Program-made: the position numbers and the translations under genes
Origin: Treponema sp. J25
GTDB taxonomy: Bacteria > Spirochaetota > Spirochaetia > Treponematales > Breznakiellaceae
DNA: 64,000 bases
Direction: 5' to 3'
Assembly (NCBI RefSeq): GCF_004343725.1
Contig: NZ_PTQW01000021.1
Span: 43,381-107,380, forward strand
Shown: piece by piece, positions 41,893 to 51,501 of the stretch
How positions within the stretch are numbered: the first letter of the stretch is position 1
How the letters are laid out: the number at the start of each line of letters is the position of its first letter
Notes under the pieces: generated by a model
The model's database searches: none
What the model was told of the DNA's origin: nothing
The model's input: the letters and a program-made list of their open reading frames with translations, nothing else

Positions 41893-44807
41893 TGGCCCCT
41901 CCCCTGTTTCTTCAATCCTTTGAAGTGCAAAACTAAAAGAATTGCTATTATTATTGCTACAAAGACATCAAAAACAATCAGTCCGATCCGCCAGGGAGCC
42001 ATGGTGTACCGCACAGAGGTCCCAGGTACAAGACCATTCATGGCATTACTATGGGCAATGGTATACATAAGACGATGGGCGGTTCGTCGCAAATAGTTTA
42101 CCGCCGTAGGACTCGTGGCATCTTCCATCGATTTCATCGATGCGAAGGTGATGTTGTAATCGGTCCCAGCCATAAGGCCCTGATTCACAAACATGTGCGG
42201 ATACAGGTTAAAGTCGCTGATAACCACCCCTGTAAAGCCCCATTCTTCCCGAAGAACCCGTTGCATAAGAGGAACCGAACCTCCCGTCCAAACCGCACCA
42301 ATACGGTTAAAGGAACTCATCAATGCGGTAGCTGCAGAAATTTCTTTTTCCTTCATTGTTCCTTTATCATCCGCAATATACCTAATGGTGGTCTTGGCAT
42401 TCTTTACTACCATTTCAAAAGGTTTCAGATAGATTTCCCGAATGGCCTGTTCATTGGCCCAGGTAGCAAGACCGTTATTGTTTCGGTTTGTCTCCTGATC
42501 GTTCAACACGTAATGTTTGAGAAACGCGTATACTCCCTTATCAGCAGCTCCAGAAACAACGGCAGTAGCAAGCTTACCGGAAAGATAGGGGTCCTCAGAA
42601 TAATATTCAAAGTTTCGACCCGCAAAGGGGGAACGATGGATGTTCACAGCGGGGGCATACCAGCCATTTACTCCTAGTTCCAGCGCTTCGTTCCCCACCA
42701 TACGCCCCATCTCTCGGGCAAGCTCAGTATTAAACGTAGAGGCGATAACAACTTCCGAAGGATAGGCTGTTCCATGAATATTTCCCATGAAGGCCGAAAT
42801 ACCTGCGGGGCCATCAAGGTCCACTGTAGCGGGCTTACCAAGGCTCGGAATTGCTTCGGTAGCATATGCCGAATTTACAACTATAGATGCAATATCCTTG
42901 GGATTAATTTGATCAAGGAACAGATCCCAAAGAGGATCGGTAAAATCCTTCCCTCGTAAATCGATTAGAGAAACCCCATTCTGGGCACCGGTCTTTGGCA
43001 TTTTTAAACGGGGATCTCCATGTTCGCTCGCTTTCCACGGTTGGAAACCAGCGAGCACCATATCATTCGCTATATAATCCTCTGCCACCGGTGCGGTAGG
43101 GAAGGTCTTGGCAAAATCCCGTCGACTCATATTAAGGATATAACCGGCTTTTGGTTCATCCACAAACAACGAAGAAACATCATCAAACTGATTGGTCACC
43201 ATCGTTTTATCAGAACGCCGATGATTGGAACCGTTATACACAATAGTTCGATCTACCGTATAGACTATTTCCGGTACTCCCTCTTTTACATGATGGCTAT
43301 CAGTCTGGAGAGTAAAAACATAGGGACCCTTTTCAAGAACATAGGCACGTTCCTTTTTGTAATCATACGAAGCCATATCTTCTACAGCTACCCCCAAGGT
43401 AACCACATCAGATTCACCGGGCTTTAAAAGTTTTGTTTTGGCAAAATCCGCTAATATAACCGCCGCTTTTTCAATTCCACCTTTGTTATAGGGAGGACTA
43501 CAGTAAAGTTGAACCACATCTTTGCCGGGGTAATTCCCTGTGTTGGTTACCCGAACAGAAAGGGTAATGCGGCCATCGGCAGGACCTAATTCCTGAGACA
43601 CCAGTTCCCATGCAAAGGTGGTATAACTTAATCCAAAACCAAAGGGATACACCACCGCTTCATCGTAATTTATAAAACCTTCTTTTGCGGCCGTCTCATA
43701 ATATCGATATCCATAGTATATACCTTCTTCGTAATGAACAAAGAAACCATCTCCAATTGCATTACCCCGGTGAATGTTTCGGTATTTAAAGTTACCAAAA
43801 TTCACAAACGTAGGATCCTTCCGAAAATCCGCAGGATAAATATCAGCGGTTTTTCCCGATGGAGTTACCGTACCTTTTAAGATATCCGCTACCGCATAAA
43901 AACCGGTCTGCCCGGGAGAACCGATCCACAGGATACTATCAACACCGGGATTTTTTTCAACGACACCCAACTCCATGGCAGAGCTAGAGTTGATCAGAAC
44001 TATCACCTTTTCAAAGTTCCGTGTAGCAAGCTCAAGCAGATCCCGTTCGTCCTTATTCAACTGAAGTTGATGCTGTCCCTTTACATAATTGTCATCAAAG
44101 CCCTTGATATCCTGGCTCAGGTCTCCTCCTTCACCCCCACCACGGCCTATTACAACTATTGCTGCATCAGCATAATCCTTAAAAGAAGCGATTGCCCTGG
44201 AGGAATACTTATTCACCGGCATTTCACCGATGTAATAGGTAGAAGAACCGGGCCGGTCCATCACAATATTTGCCCGGGGATTCTTATACACCCTGATCGT
44301 AGCACCGGTATTACTCAAACGGGTGGTGTAGCTCGCAAATTCTGCGAGTTCACTATAAACTGTCTCGTTTATTTCAAAACCCCGATCTTTTAGAGCCGTT
44401 CGTAAATCCACCACTGAAGATAAGTCAACCGAACCAGATCCAGAACCCCCATACACCGGGTCCGCAGCACTACGCCCCAAGAGAGTAACCCGAAGCGGCC
44501 GATTATTCGGTCCTTTCAACGGTAAGGTTCCATTGTTTTTAAGAAGAACGATACCTTCCGCTTCAATTCGTTCTACTAGTTCATTAGCTGCCTTTTGTAA
44601 AGCTTCTTTACTTTCGTAGTCTTTCTGATAATAAATCTTTTCCCAATTTTCGGTTCCTGCCGCCGGCCGAACGATTGCTTTCCCTCGCCCCAGGTATAAA
44701 TCCATATGGGCACTGAACACAGTCATCCCAATAGTGATAATAAGCGCAAGGCCCCCTAGAATCGCTACCACCAATAGCTTTTTGGATCTCTTTTTTTTCT
44801 CTTTCAT
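41889..44807 (-). CDS. domain-swapped GH3 beta-glycosidase anchored by two membrane helices
   Basis: 972 residues from ATG 44807 (GAGGGGG six bases upstream; a second ATG at 44813 is too close). Order is reversed from normal GH3: N-terminal membrane helix (about 12-32), the alpha/beta sandwich domain first (E-G-I-V-L-L-K-N-N-G, G-R-G-G-G-E-G-G-D), a fibronectin-III-like domain, then the TIM barrel last with G-R-N-F-E-Y-Y-S-E-D-P, K-H-Y and V-I-S-D-F carrying the nucleophile Asp865, and a C-terminal membrane helix (about 940-962). Swapped GH3 enzymes are known from rumen bacteria. Both ends inside would leave the catalytic part outside the inner membrane. Confidence 0.9.
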   Translation of the reverse strand: MKEKKKRSKKLLVVAILGGLALIITIGMTVFSAHMDLYLGRGKAIVRPAAGTENWEKIYYQKDYESKEALQKAANELVERIEAEGIVLLKNNGTLPLKGPNNRPLRVTLLGRSAADPVYGGSGSGSVDLSSVVDLRTALKDRGFEINETVYSELAEFASYTTRLSNTGATIRVYKNPRANIVMDRPGSSTYYIGEMPVNKYSSRAIASFKDYADAAIVVIGRGGGEGGDLSQDIKGFDDNYVKGQHQLQLNKDERDLLELATRNFEKVIVLINSSSAMELGVVEKNPGVDSILWIGSPGQTGFYAVADILKGTVTPSGKTADIYPADFRKDPTFVNFGNFKYRNIHRGNAIGDGFFVHYEEGIYYGYRYYETAAKEGFINYDEAVVYPFGFGLSYTTFAWELVSQELGPADGRITLSVRVTNTGNYPGKDVVQLYCSPPYNKGGIEKAAVILADFAKTKLLKPGESDVVTLGVAVEDMASYDYKKERAYVLEKGPYVFTLQTDSHHVKEGVPEIVYTVDRTIVYNGSNHRRSDKTMVTNQFDDVSSLFVDEPKAGYILNMSRRDFAKTFPTAPVAEDYIANDMVLAGFQPWKASEHGDPRLKMPKTGAQNGVSLIDLRGKDFTDPLWDLFLDQINPKDIASIVVNSAYATEAIPSLGKPATVDLDGPAGISAFMGNIHGTAYPSEVVIASTFNTELAREMGRMVGNEALELGVNGWYAPAVNIHRSPFAGRNFEYYSEDPYLSGKLATAVVSGAADKGVYAFLKHYVLNDQETNRNNNGLATWANEQAIREIYLKPFEMVVKNAKTTIRYIADDKGTMKEKEISAATALMSSFNRIGAVWTGGSVPLMQRVLREEWGFTGVVISDFNLYPHMFVNQGLMAGTDYNITFASMKSMEDATSPTAVNYLRRTAHRLMYTIAHSNAMNGLVPGTSVRYTMAPWRIGLIVFDVFVAIIIAILLVLHFKGLKKQGRGQ

Positions 44808-44887
44808 AGGCATCCCCCTCTGTATTATTATTCTGTTTTTAAAAGTACCGGAAAGATCCGGATGTACCGTTTCTTTTTTGGTTCTTT

Positions 44888-45540
44888 TTACCCTTCACAA
44901 GAAGACCTCACATCTTCGGGTTTTCTCCTAAAAATAACTTTAAAGATAGGAAAGAAAACCCAGAAAGAAATTGTCGAATTAATTACCATAGTAATAAAGT
45001 CTGCTACGGTTTCTCCCACCTTACCAAGAGAAAGGGAAGAAATTAAAAACGTATACAAGGGTACCTTGTATATCCCCTGAGCCGCCGCGGCTCCAATAGT
45101 AATTGCCACATAGGCAACCAGGTACCAAAAGGCAGCCCACCAGACACTACTGTTTGATTTAAATGTAATGTTGCGCTGGGCAAAGAAATTAATGACCTGG
45201 GCAATAGCTATGGTAATTTGGTACCCGCTAGGAAATAGGCGAGACCTCCACCTCCGCCTGTCGCAAGAGAGCCGGCGGGATAATTAAAAATATAGTACGT
45301 TGACCCATCCAGGTTTTTCCCTACCGGCCAAATCTGAAAGTTAACCGCCACAAGGCTTGTGGTTTCAAAAAGACCCTTTAGCAGGGGCATAAGGAGCATC
45401 TGGAACAGGGTAACCCCATTACTTAGCAGAAAAAACACCAAAAACTGAACCAGCCCTGGATGTTTCTCCCCAAATTCTTTCCAGACACACACAAGTCCCT
45501 GAATAAAAGAAAGGGATTTCTTATGTTCTGTACTTTGCAT
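44888..45540 (-). pseudogene. GtrA-like membrane protein, interrupted by a frameshift
   Basis: The frame from ATG 45540 (about 110 residues, L-L-S-N-G-V-T-L-F-Q and G-G-G-G-G-L-A-Y-F-L-A) stops at 45208, but the other frame continues at once with Y-Q-I-T-I-A-I-A-Q-V-I-N-F-F-A-Q-R and two more membrane segments to 44888. Together they make a four-helix protein of about 217 residues with the GtrA family pattern. A one-base deletion near 45224-45229 explains the break (A-G-T-K instead of A-V-Y-Q). It overlaps the upstream GH3 by 20 bases. Could be a real pseudogene, a sequencing error, or a rare programmed shift. Confidence 0.75.
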
Positions 45541-48001
45541 AACCAGCCTTCCTTAGTTTGATATATTCTTTTACGATGTGTTTAATCCCTTTAAAAAAGT
45601 GGCCATTTGCAATAACAAGGAGTCCCTCTGCCATTGCACGATTCACCATTCCCCCCATCATCTTGGTAATACCCCGAAAAGGCATGTAATAAAAGGACAT
45701 CATGATAAGATTCGCCTGATTGCGCATACCAATCTTCCGGAAAAAGGGTGGCAAAAAATCAATGATATGGAAGACCAGGCGGGCAAAACAGCTCTTGGCA
45801 TACTGGCACTGGGCCACCGTATCGTTATAGGAAAGAGATCTGGTTCTATCCCATCGATCTGAAGGAAGAGGGGCCTCCATAAGATATTGAAATTCCTCTC
45901 GACTTACCCGAGCGGGATCACCGGTATAGTATGAAATAAGAGATGCCGGATCACAGGGAGATAAAACCATGTGACCTTTTTTATACCAGTTCCCTCGCAA
46001 ACGGATATCTCTGCTCGATGCACCGACAAGAATTTCATACTCCCCCTCTTCTACCGACCAGGTTTTGTTTAATACATCAAATACCCGGAAAGTATATTCA
46101 TCAAAGGGTATAAAAACCCGTTGTTCTTCACCCGCTTTGATAAATACTTTTATAAACCCCTTAAGTTCTTTCTCAGGTCGGAAAAGAGAAGAAGCCTTTT
46201 TTCGCACATATAGTTGAGCTATTTCCTTACCATCCCATCTACCGGTGTTCTGAATAACAAAGCTTACACCCTCCTCTGAAATCTGAAGATCCCGATAAGA
46301 AAAAGAGGTGTAACTAAGACCATACCCAAAAGGAAACAGTACCTTTTCCGGGAAACGATCAAAATATCGGTATCCCACAAAAAGGGATTCTCGATATTCA
46401 GCGGTGGCCTCTTTCCCAGGGAACAAAGTGGCCGAAGGGACCTCTTCGTATCGCAGGGGATAGGTTTCAGCCAATTTCCCCGAAGGGTTCACTTTCCCCG
46501 TAATGATGTTGACTATCGCTTCTGCTCCCGCCTGCCCTGACAAGTAGGCATGGAGTACCGCAGGGACAGTCCCTATCCAGGGCATTTCCACGGCACACCC
46601 ACAGGAGAGGATCACTACCAGCGCGGGATTTACCGATTGTAGGGCACCCAATAACTCTATTTGATTATCAGGCAGCCTCATGTGAGGCCGATCAAGGCCT
46701 TCCGCTTCACTGGCTTCATCAAGCCCAATACAGAGCAGGACCACATCGGCCTTTTTCGCTAAATTTATCGCCCGTTTCTGGAGAGACTGATTCCTCTTGC
46801 CGTATCGTTCATATCCTGGTTCAAAGCCTACAAGTTGAATACCGGCTTGCTGTGCCGCACCTAACAGGGTCGAAATCTGGGTAGGATTTACATTTGAAGA
46901 TCCCGCACCTTGATAGCGGGGAGAGCGGGCAAAGTCACCTATTATTGCTACCCGCTGTCCTTTTTGAAGAGGTAAGAGATTCCCTTGATTCTTTAATAGA
47001 ACGATAGATTCTTCTGCAATATGGCGAGCAACTTCATGATGAGCCCGGACATCAAAGGAAATCTCATGATTATTTTCAGGAATTCGGCTCGTATTCTTAG
47101 CAAGATACAGAAGACGAGATACACTTTCATCCAGATATGATTCAGCGACTCTACCGCTTTGTACAGCGGCAACCAGTTCTCGGTCCGATTCACCGTTCGT
47201 TCCTGGCATTTCAAGATCGCTTGAAGCAAGAAGTCCATCGATTCGGTCGTTACTCCCCCCCCAATCAGTTACCACGAGACCGGTAAAACCCCATTCCTCA
47301 CGGAGGATCTGGCGAAGGAGATAGCTATGTTCGTTAGCATAAACCCCATTTATCCGATTATAGGCAGTCATAAGGGTCTGAACGGCCCCCTCTTTTACGA
47401 CCATTTCGAAGGCCGTAAGATAAATCTCCCGAAGGGCCCGCTCATCAACAATCGCATTGATAGCCATGCGGTTTGTCTCCTGATTATTAACCGCATAGTG
47501 TTTCACGCAGGCCGCAACACCTTCACTTTGGATACCTCGTACAAGAGCTGCAGCCAACTTGCCAGTAAGATAGGGATCTTCACTGTAGTATTCGAAATTT
47601 CTTCCGCAGAGGGGATTCCGTTTAATATTAATCCCTGGTCCCAACAGGACGTTTACTCCCAGGGAACGGGCTTCGACGCCAAGATACTTTCCCATCTGTT
47701 CTACCAGCTTCACATCCCAACTGTTAGCGATCGTGGCTGCCGTAGGGAAACACGTAGCGGGAACACTCACATTGAGGCCCAAATGATCCGCCGCGGCCTG
47801 TTGCTTTCGAATCCCATGGGGACCATCAGCAAGAAACAGAGAGGAAATACCTAAGCGAGGAATATCCATGGTTTCCCAGAAATTCTTACCCGACAAAAGA
47901 GATGCCTTTTCCTCCAGGGATAATTGGGCTACCAGTTTTGCAATATCATTAGGCACTGTCATATCTGTTAGGCCTGTAAAAGTACTTGCTGTCTGTTTCA
48001 C
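45521..48001 (-). CDS. cytoplasmic GH3 beta-glucosidase-like enzyme, catalytically intact paralogue
   Basis: 826 residues from GTG 48001 with GAGG seven bases upstream. No signal peptide. Barrel: D-G-P-H-G-I-R, G-R-N-F-E-Y-Y-S-E-D-P, K-H-Y-A-V-N-N-Q-E-T-N-R and V-V-T-D-W-G-G with nucleophile Asp246. Second domain: S-E-A-E-G-L-D-R with acid/base Glu434, then a fibronectin-III-like domain. A further 130-residue helical tail (A-N-L-I-M-M, M-P-F-R-G-I, I-A-N-G-H) is shared with the next GH3 and has no assigned role. It hydrolyses beta-glucosides or related disaccharides; exact sugar unknown. Lies 177 bases after the inactive-looking paralogue. Confidence 0.9.
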   Translation of the reverse strand: MKQTASTFTGLTDMTVPNDIAKLVAQLSLEEKASLLSGKNFWETMDIPRLGISSLFLADGPHGIRKQQAAADHLGLNVSVPATCFPTAATIANSWDVKLVEQMGKYLGVEARSLGVNVLLGPGINIKRNPLCGRNFEYYSEDPYLTGKLAAALVRGIQSEGVAACVKHYAVNNQETNRMAINAIVDERALREIYLTAFEMVVKEGAVQTLMTAYNRINGVYANEHSYLLRQILREEWGFTGLVVTDWGGSNDRIDGLLASSDLEMPGTNGESDRELVAAVQSGRVAESYLDESVSRLLYLAKNTSRIPENNHEISFDVRAHHEVARHIAEESIVLLKNQGNLLPLQKGQRVAIIGDFARSPRYQGAGSSNVNPTQISTLLGAAQQAGIQLVGFEPGYERYGKRNQSLQKRAINLAKKADVVLLCIGLDEASEAEGLDRPHMRLPDNQIELLGALQSVNPALVVILSCGCAVEMPWIGTVPAVLHAYLSGQAGAEAIVNIITGKVNPSGKLAETYPLRYEEVPSATLFPGKEATAEYRESLFVGYRYFDRFPEKVLFPFGYGLSYTSFSYRDLQISEEGVSFVIQNTGRWDGKEIAQLYVRKKASSLFRPEKELKGFIKVFIKAGEEQRVFIPFDEYTFRVFDVLNKTWSVEEGEYEILVGASSRDIRLRGNWYKKGHMVLSPCDPASLISYYTGDPARVSREEFQYLMEAPLPSDRWDRTRSLSYNDTVAQCQYAKSCFARLVFHIIDFLPPFFRKIGMRNQANLIMMSFYYMPFRGITKMMGGMVNRAMAEGLLVIANGHFFKGIKHIVKEYIKLRKAGYAKYRT

Positions 48002-48178
48002 CGATAAACCTCGTCATACACACCGGTAGTACCTATCACCGTAAGAGCCAGCACATCTTTTTGCAGGCCATCCCGTAATAGGTTTTTTCCTTTTCTGGGA
48101 TAGCACTATATCATGGGAATTTTTCTGCTGTCCAACAGCTTGTGGTTGAAGCACCTCAACAATTAGTTGGGTATGCGT

Positions 48179-50626
48179 TCATCGCTTTTTTCGTAACCAG
48201 CCACGAATAAAACGATACATTCCGCGCAGGGTATGTCCATTAGCGATATCTAACAACCCATCTACCATGGCCATGGTTATTTTTCCCCCGGTAAAACGGG
48301 CAATACCCCTAAATGGTAGATGGTACACAAACATCATGATAAGATTTGCCATGTCCCTTCGACCAATCCAGCGAAGCCCATGGTACGCCCCGTGGATAAT
48401 CCAAAAGGCGAGGCGGCCAAGCCATCCCCGGGCATAGCGACATTGGGAAATAGTATTTTCGTAAGTAAAAATAGAGCCCCGGATTTTTTGCGGTTGAGGT
48501 ATTGTTCTTCCAATAAGGTGTTCAAATTCGTTTTCCGGGACCTGACGGATGTGACCAGAAAAATATGAAGGAAGCACCTCACTAAAAGAAGGGGGCGCAC
48601 TACTTATCGCTGAAGAAGGCCCTCTTTCCCTCCAAAGAGATTTCTCTTTAATCACATATGATGAGACAAGATGTATATCTCGACTCGAGGAACCTACCAG
48701 TATGGAGTATTCACCTGGTTCGATATCCCAGGCGTGGTGTTCAACGTTATAATAGCGAAACGTCTTATCATCAAAAGGTATATGAACCCGTTTACTTTCC
48801 CCAGGATTGATAAACACTTTAATAAAGCCCTTCAGTTCTTTACGGGGACGAAAGACCTTACTTTGAGGTTTTCCCACATAAAGCTGGGCTATCTCCATAC
48901 CTGCATATTGCCCAGTATTAGTAAGCGTAAAAGAAACCCCATCGTTCTCAACCCTAAGGTCCGTATATTCATAGGTGGTATAACTTAATCCAAACCCAAA
49001 AGGGAAAAGAACCGGAATATTCGCCGTATCATAATAACGATACCCAATATAGGGACCTTCCCGATATTCAACGGTCTGCCCATTGCCGGGATAGTAATAA
49101 TACGCCGGCGTATCCTCATATCGAAGAGGATAGGTTTCGGCCAGCTTCCCCGATGGATTTACATCCCCCGAAACCACCCGTAGCACTGCCCGTGCTACCG
49201 CCTGCCCCCCTAAATATGCATGGAGAAGGCCCCTTACTTTTCCAATCCAGGGCATTTCGATGGCACAACCACAGGAAAGAATTACCACAATATTGGGATT
49301 TACCTCATGCAGAGCATTTAGAAGTTGAATTTGATTATCCGGAAGTCGCATATGGCTCCGGTCAATGCCTTGGGTTTCGCTGAGTTCATCTAATCCCAAA
49401 TACAACAACACCACATCAGCTCGGCTCGCTAGCCGACAGGCCCGCTCTATTTTCTTTACCGAAAAACGGCCATACCGATCGAAACCTTCCTCAAATCCGA
49501 TACTCGTAATACCCGATTCATCCAGGCACTGGAGCGTTGTATCCAGTATGGTAGGGTTTACCTGAGAAGAACCAGAGCCCTGATAACGAGGAGAAAGCGC
49601 AAAATTCCCGATGACTGCTACTTTGGTTGTATGATTGAGAGGGAGAATTCCCCCTTCATTCTTGAGAAGGACGATAGACTCTTCTGCAACCCGTTGGCTA
49701 ATTCGATGGTGCTGGGTAATATTAAAATCAAATTGAGGTTCCCGAGCCGCAGAGGCTGTAGAAAAGATTAGATCCAAGAGGCGGTCCACATTTTCATCTA
49801 TAAGGCTTTCCTGAATTTCTCCCCGCAGTAAACCCTGCTTTATCTCTGCATCACTATCGCCATGAGAACCGGGCATTTCAAGTTCATTACCAGCAATAAG
49901 GGCCGCAACCCGATTGTTACTCCCGCCCCAGTTGGTAATAACACAACCGGTAAATCCCCATTCATCTCGCAGGATCTCCCGCATAAGGTGCAGGTTCTCA
50001 TTTGCATAGGTTCCATTCACCTTATTATAAGCGGACATTAATGCCCGAGCCCCCCCTTCTTTTACGGCGATCTCAAAGGCGGTAAGATAAATTTCCCTAA
50101 GGGTCCGTTCATCAATAACCGCATCAATACTCATGGCCATATATTCCTGATTTGATACGGCAAAATGTTTAACACAGGCAGCAATTCCTTTTGATTGGAT
50201 TCCCCGCACATAGGCGGCAGCCATTTTTCCTGCCAGATAGGGATCCTCACTAAAGTACTCAAAATTACGACCACAAAGAGGTATTCGTTTCATGTTAATA
50301 CCCGGCCCAAGTAAAACGCTTACCCCCTGGCTTACCGCTTCGGTTCCCAGGAAAGCTCCAACCTTTTCTCCCAGTTCTACATTCCAGCTATTGGCAACGG
50401 TGGCTTCTGTGGGGAAACAGGTAGCGGGAATCCCCTTATTCAGTCCCATCCGTTCCGCAGCTACTGCCTGTCGACGAATCCCATGGGGACCATCAGCCAA
50501 ATAAATACTAGGAATATGGAGTCGGGGAATATCCCTGGTTTGCCAAAAATCTTTTCCCGATAAGAGTGATATTTTTTCATCTATTGTTAACTGACGAATA
50601 ATCTGCTCATACCGAAGGTTGCTCAT
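48179..50626 (-). CDS. GH3 paralogue with both catalytic residues replaced (probable pseudoenzyme)
   Basis: 815 residues, same architecture as the preceding GH3 (barrel, sandwich, fibronectin-III-like domain and helical tail), with no stop or shift. Substrate-site motifs remain (D-G-P-H-G-I-R, G-R-N-F-E-Y-F-S-E-D-P, K-H-F). The nucleophile motif reads V-I-T-N-W-G-G: Asn232, codon AAC at 49933-49931, in place of Asp. The acid/base motif reads S-E-T-Q-G-I-D-R: Gln419, codon CAA at 49372-49370, in place of Glu. E-T-N-R is E-Y-M-A. Hydrolysis by the normal mechanism is not expected; sugar binding may persist. ATG overlaps the lysR stop by four bases. Confidence 0.88.
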   Translation of the reverse strand: MSNLRYEQIIRQLTIDEKISLLSGKDFWQTRDIPRLHIPSIYLADGPHGIRRQAVAAERMGLNKGIPATCFPTEATVANSWNVELGEKVGAFLGTEAVSQGVSVLLGPGINMKRIPLCGRNFEYFSEDPYLAGKMAAAYVRGIQSKGIAACVKHFAVSNQEYMAMSIDAVIDERTLREIYLTAFEIAVKEGGARALMSAYNKVNGTYANENLHLMREILRDEWGFTGCVITNWGGSNNRVAALIAGNELEMPGSHGDSDAEIKQGLLRGEIQESLIDENVDRLLDLIFSTASAAREPQFDFNITQHHRISQRVAEESIVLLKNEGGILPLNHTTKVAVIGNFALSPRYQGSGSSQVNPTILDTTLQCLDESGITSIGFEEGFDRYGRFSVKKIERACRLASRADVVLLYLGLDELSETQGIDRSHMRLPDNQIQLLNALHEVNPNIVVILSCGCAIEMPWIGKVRGLLHAYLGGQAVARAVLRVVSGDVNPSGKLAETYPLRYEDTPAYYYYPGNGQTVEYREGPYIGYRYYDTANIPVLFPFGFGLSYTTYEYTDLRVENDGVSFTLTNTGQYAGMEIAQLYVGKPQSKVFRPRKELKGFIKVFINPGESKRVHIPFDDKTFRYYNVEHHAWDIEPGEYSILVGSSSRDIHLVSSYVIKEKSLWRERGPSSAISSAPPSFSEVLPSYFSGHIRQVPENEFEHLIGRTIPQPQKIRGSIFTYENTISQCRYARGWLGRLAFWIIHGAYHGLRWIGRRDMANLIMMFVYHLPFRGIARFTGGKITMAMVDGLLDIANGHTLRGMYRFIRGWLRKKR

Positions 50627-51501
50627 CGCTTAACATTCTCCCGTAAAAATTTCTGCAGCAGCGTTACCGCCCGATTTTGAATATCCCGTTCCCGGCTTAC
50701 CAAGTAAATGGGCCGGCTAATTTTTTCTTTAAGGGGAATTACTACTAGATCCTCATCGGGGGAAACTTTTTCAATGAGATCTACCGATTCCATTACCGCA
50801 AGACTTTGCTTACAGGTCCGACGGGCCGCAAGCAAATTACCCGAAACATACAATATTTTGGGCAAAAAACCCGCTTTCTCGCAGGCTTCCTGTAACGGAT
50901 TGTCCCGGCCTGGTTCAGTAGCTTTAAGAATGATCGTTACATCCCGTAAATCCTGAATTGATAGCTCTTTTTTCTCACTTAAAGGATGCCCTTTTTTCGC
51001 AACGATTACCGTTCTACCAGGAACTAAAATTTCATAAGTACAATGGGCTATTCCTTCATGACCCAAAACAATTCCCACATCGGCTTCATCTTGAAAGAGT
51101 TCATTAATAGGATATTCATCAGGATACTCATCGATTTTAAGTTGAACCTGGGGTTGTACTTCCATGAAACGCTGAAGAATTTCATAGGGAACAGCCAGGC
51201 TCCCTGAGAAACTTATCACCATATGAAGGGCAGTCTTACTTCCTCCCAGGATACTAATCTCTTTCTTTATATCATCTAGAAGATAAATAATGTGTCGGGC
51301 CCGGGCATACAGAACTTCTGCCGCCTCGGTAGGTTCCATTCCGTGGGCTCCCCGATAAAACAGTTCCGTATCCAGGTCGTATTCAAGCTGCCGGATAATT
51401 TTACTTAAACCCTGGGGAGAAATATACACCTCTTTAGCAGCAGCGGCGATACTTTTTTTCTCATAAACTTCGATAAAACACCGAAGCGTTCTGGTATTCA
51501 T
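50623..51501 (-). CDS. LysR-family transcriptional regulator
   Basis: 292 residues. N-terminal helix-turn-helix (residues about 16-35: S-I-A-A-A-A-K-E-V-Y-I-S-P-Q-G-L-S) and a two-lobe effector domain. First gene of the minus-strand run, coupled by a four-base overlap to the altered GH3, and divergent from two GH3 lipoproteins. LysR proteins usually control the divergent promoter and themselves, so the 263-base region between is its likely target. AAAGGAG precedes the ATG. The inducer is probably a sugar, but LysR regulators of glycosidase genes are less usual than LacI, ROK or AraC types. Confidence 0.92.
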   Translation of the reverse strand: MNTRTLRCFIEVYEKKSIAAAAKEVYISPQGLSKIIRQLEYDLDTELFYRGAHGMEPTEAAEVLYARARHIIYLLDDIKKEISILGGSKTALHMVISFSGSLAVPYEILQRFMEVQPQVQLKIDEYPDEYPINELFQDEADVGIVLGHEGIAHCTYEILVPGRTVIVAKKGHPLSEKKELSIQDLRDVTIILKATEPGRDNPLQEACEKAGFLPKILYVSGNLLAARRTCKQSLAVMESVDLIEKVSPDEDLVVIPLKEKISRPIYLVSRERDIQNRAVTLLQKFLRENVKR

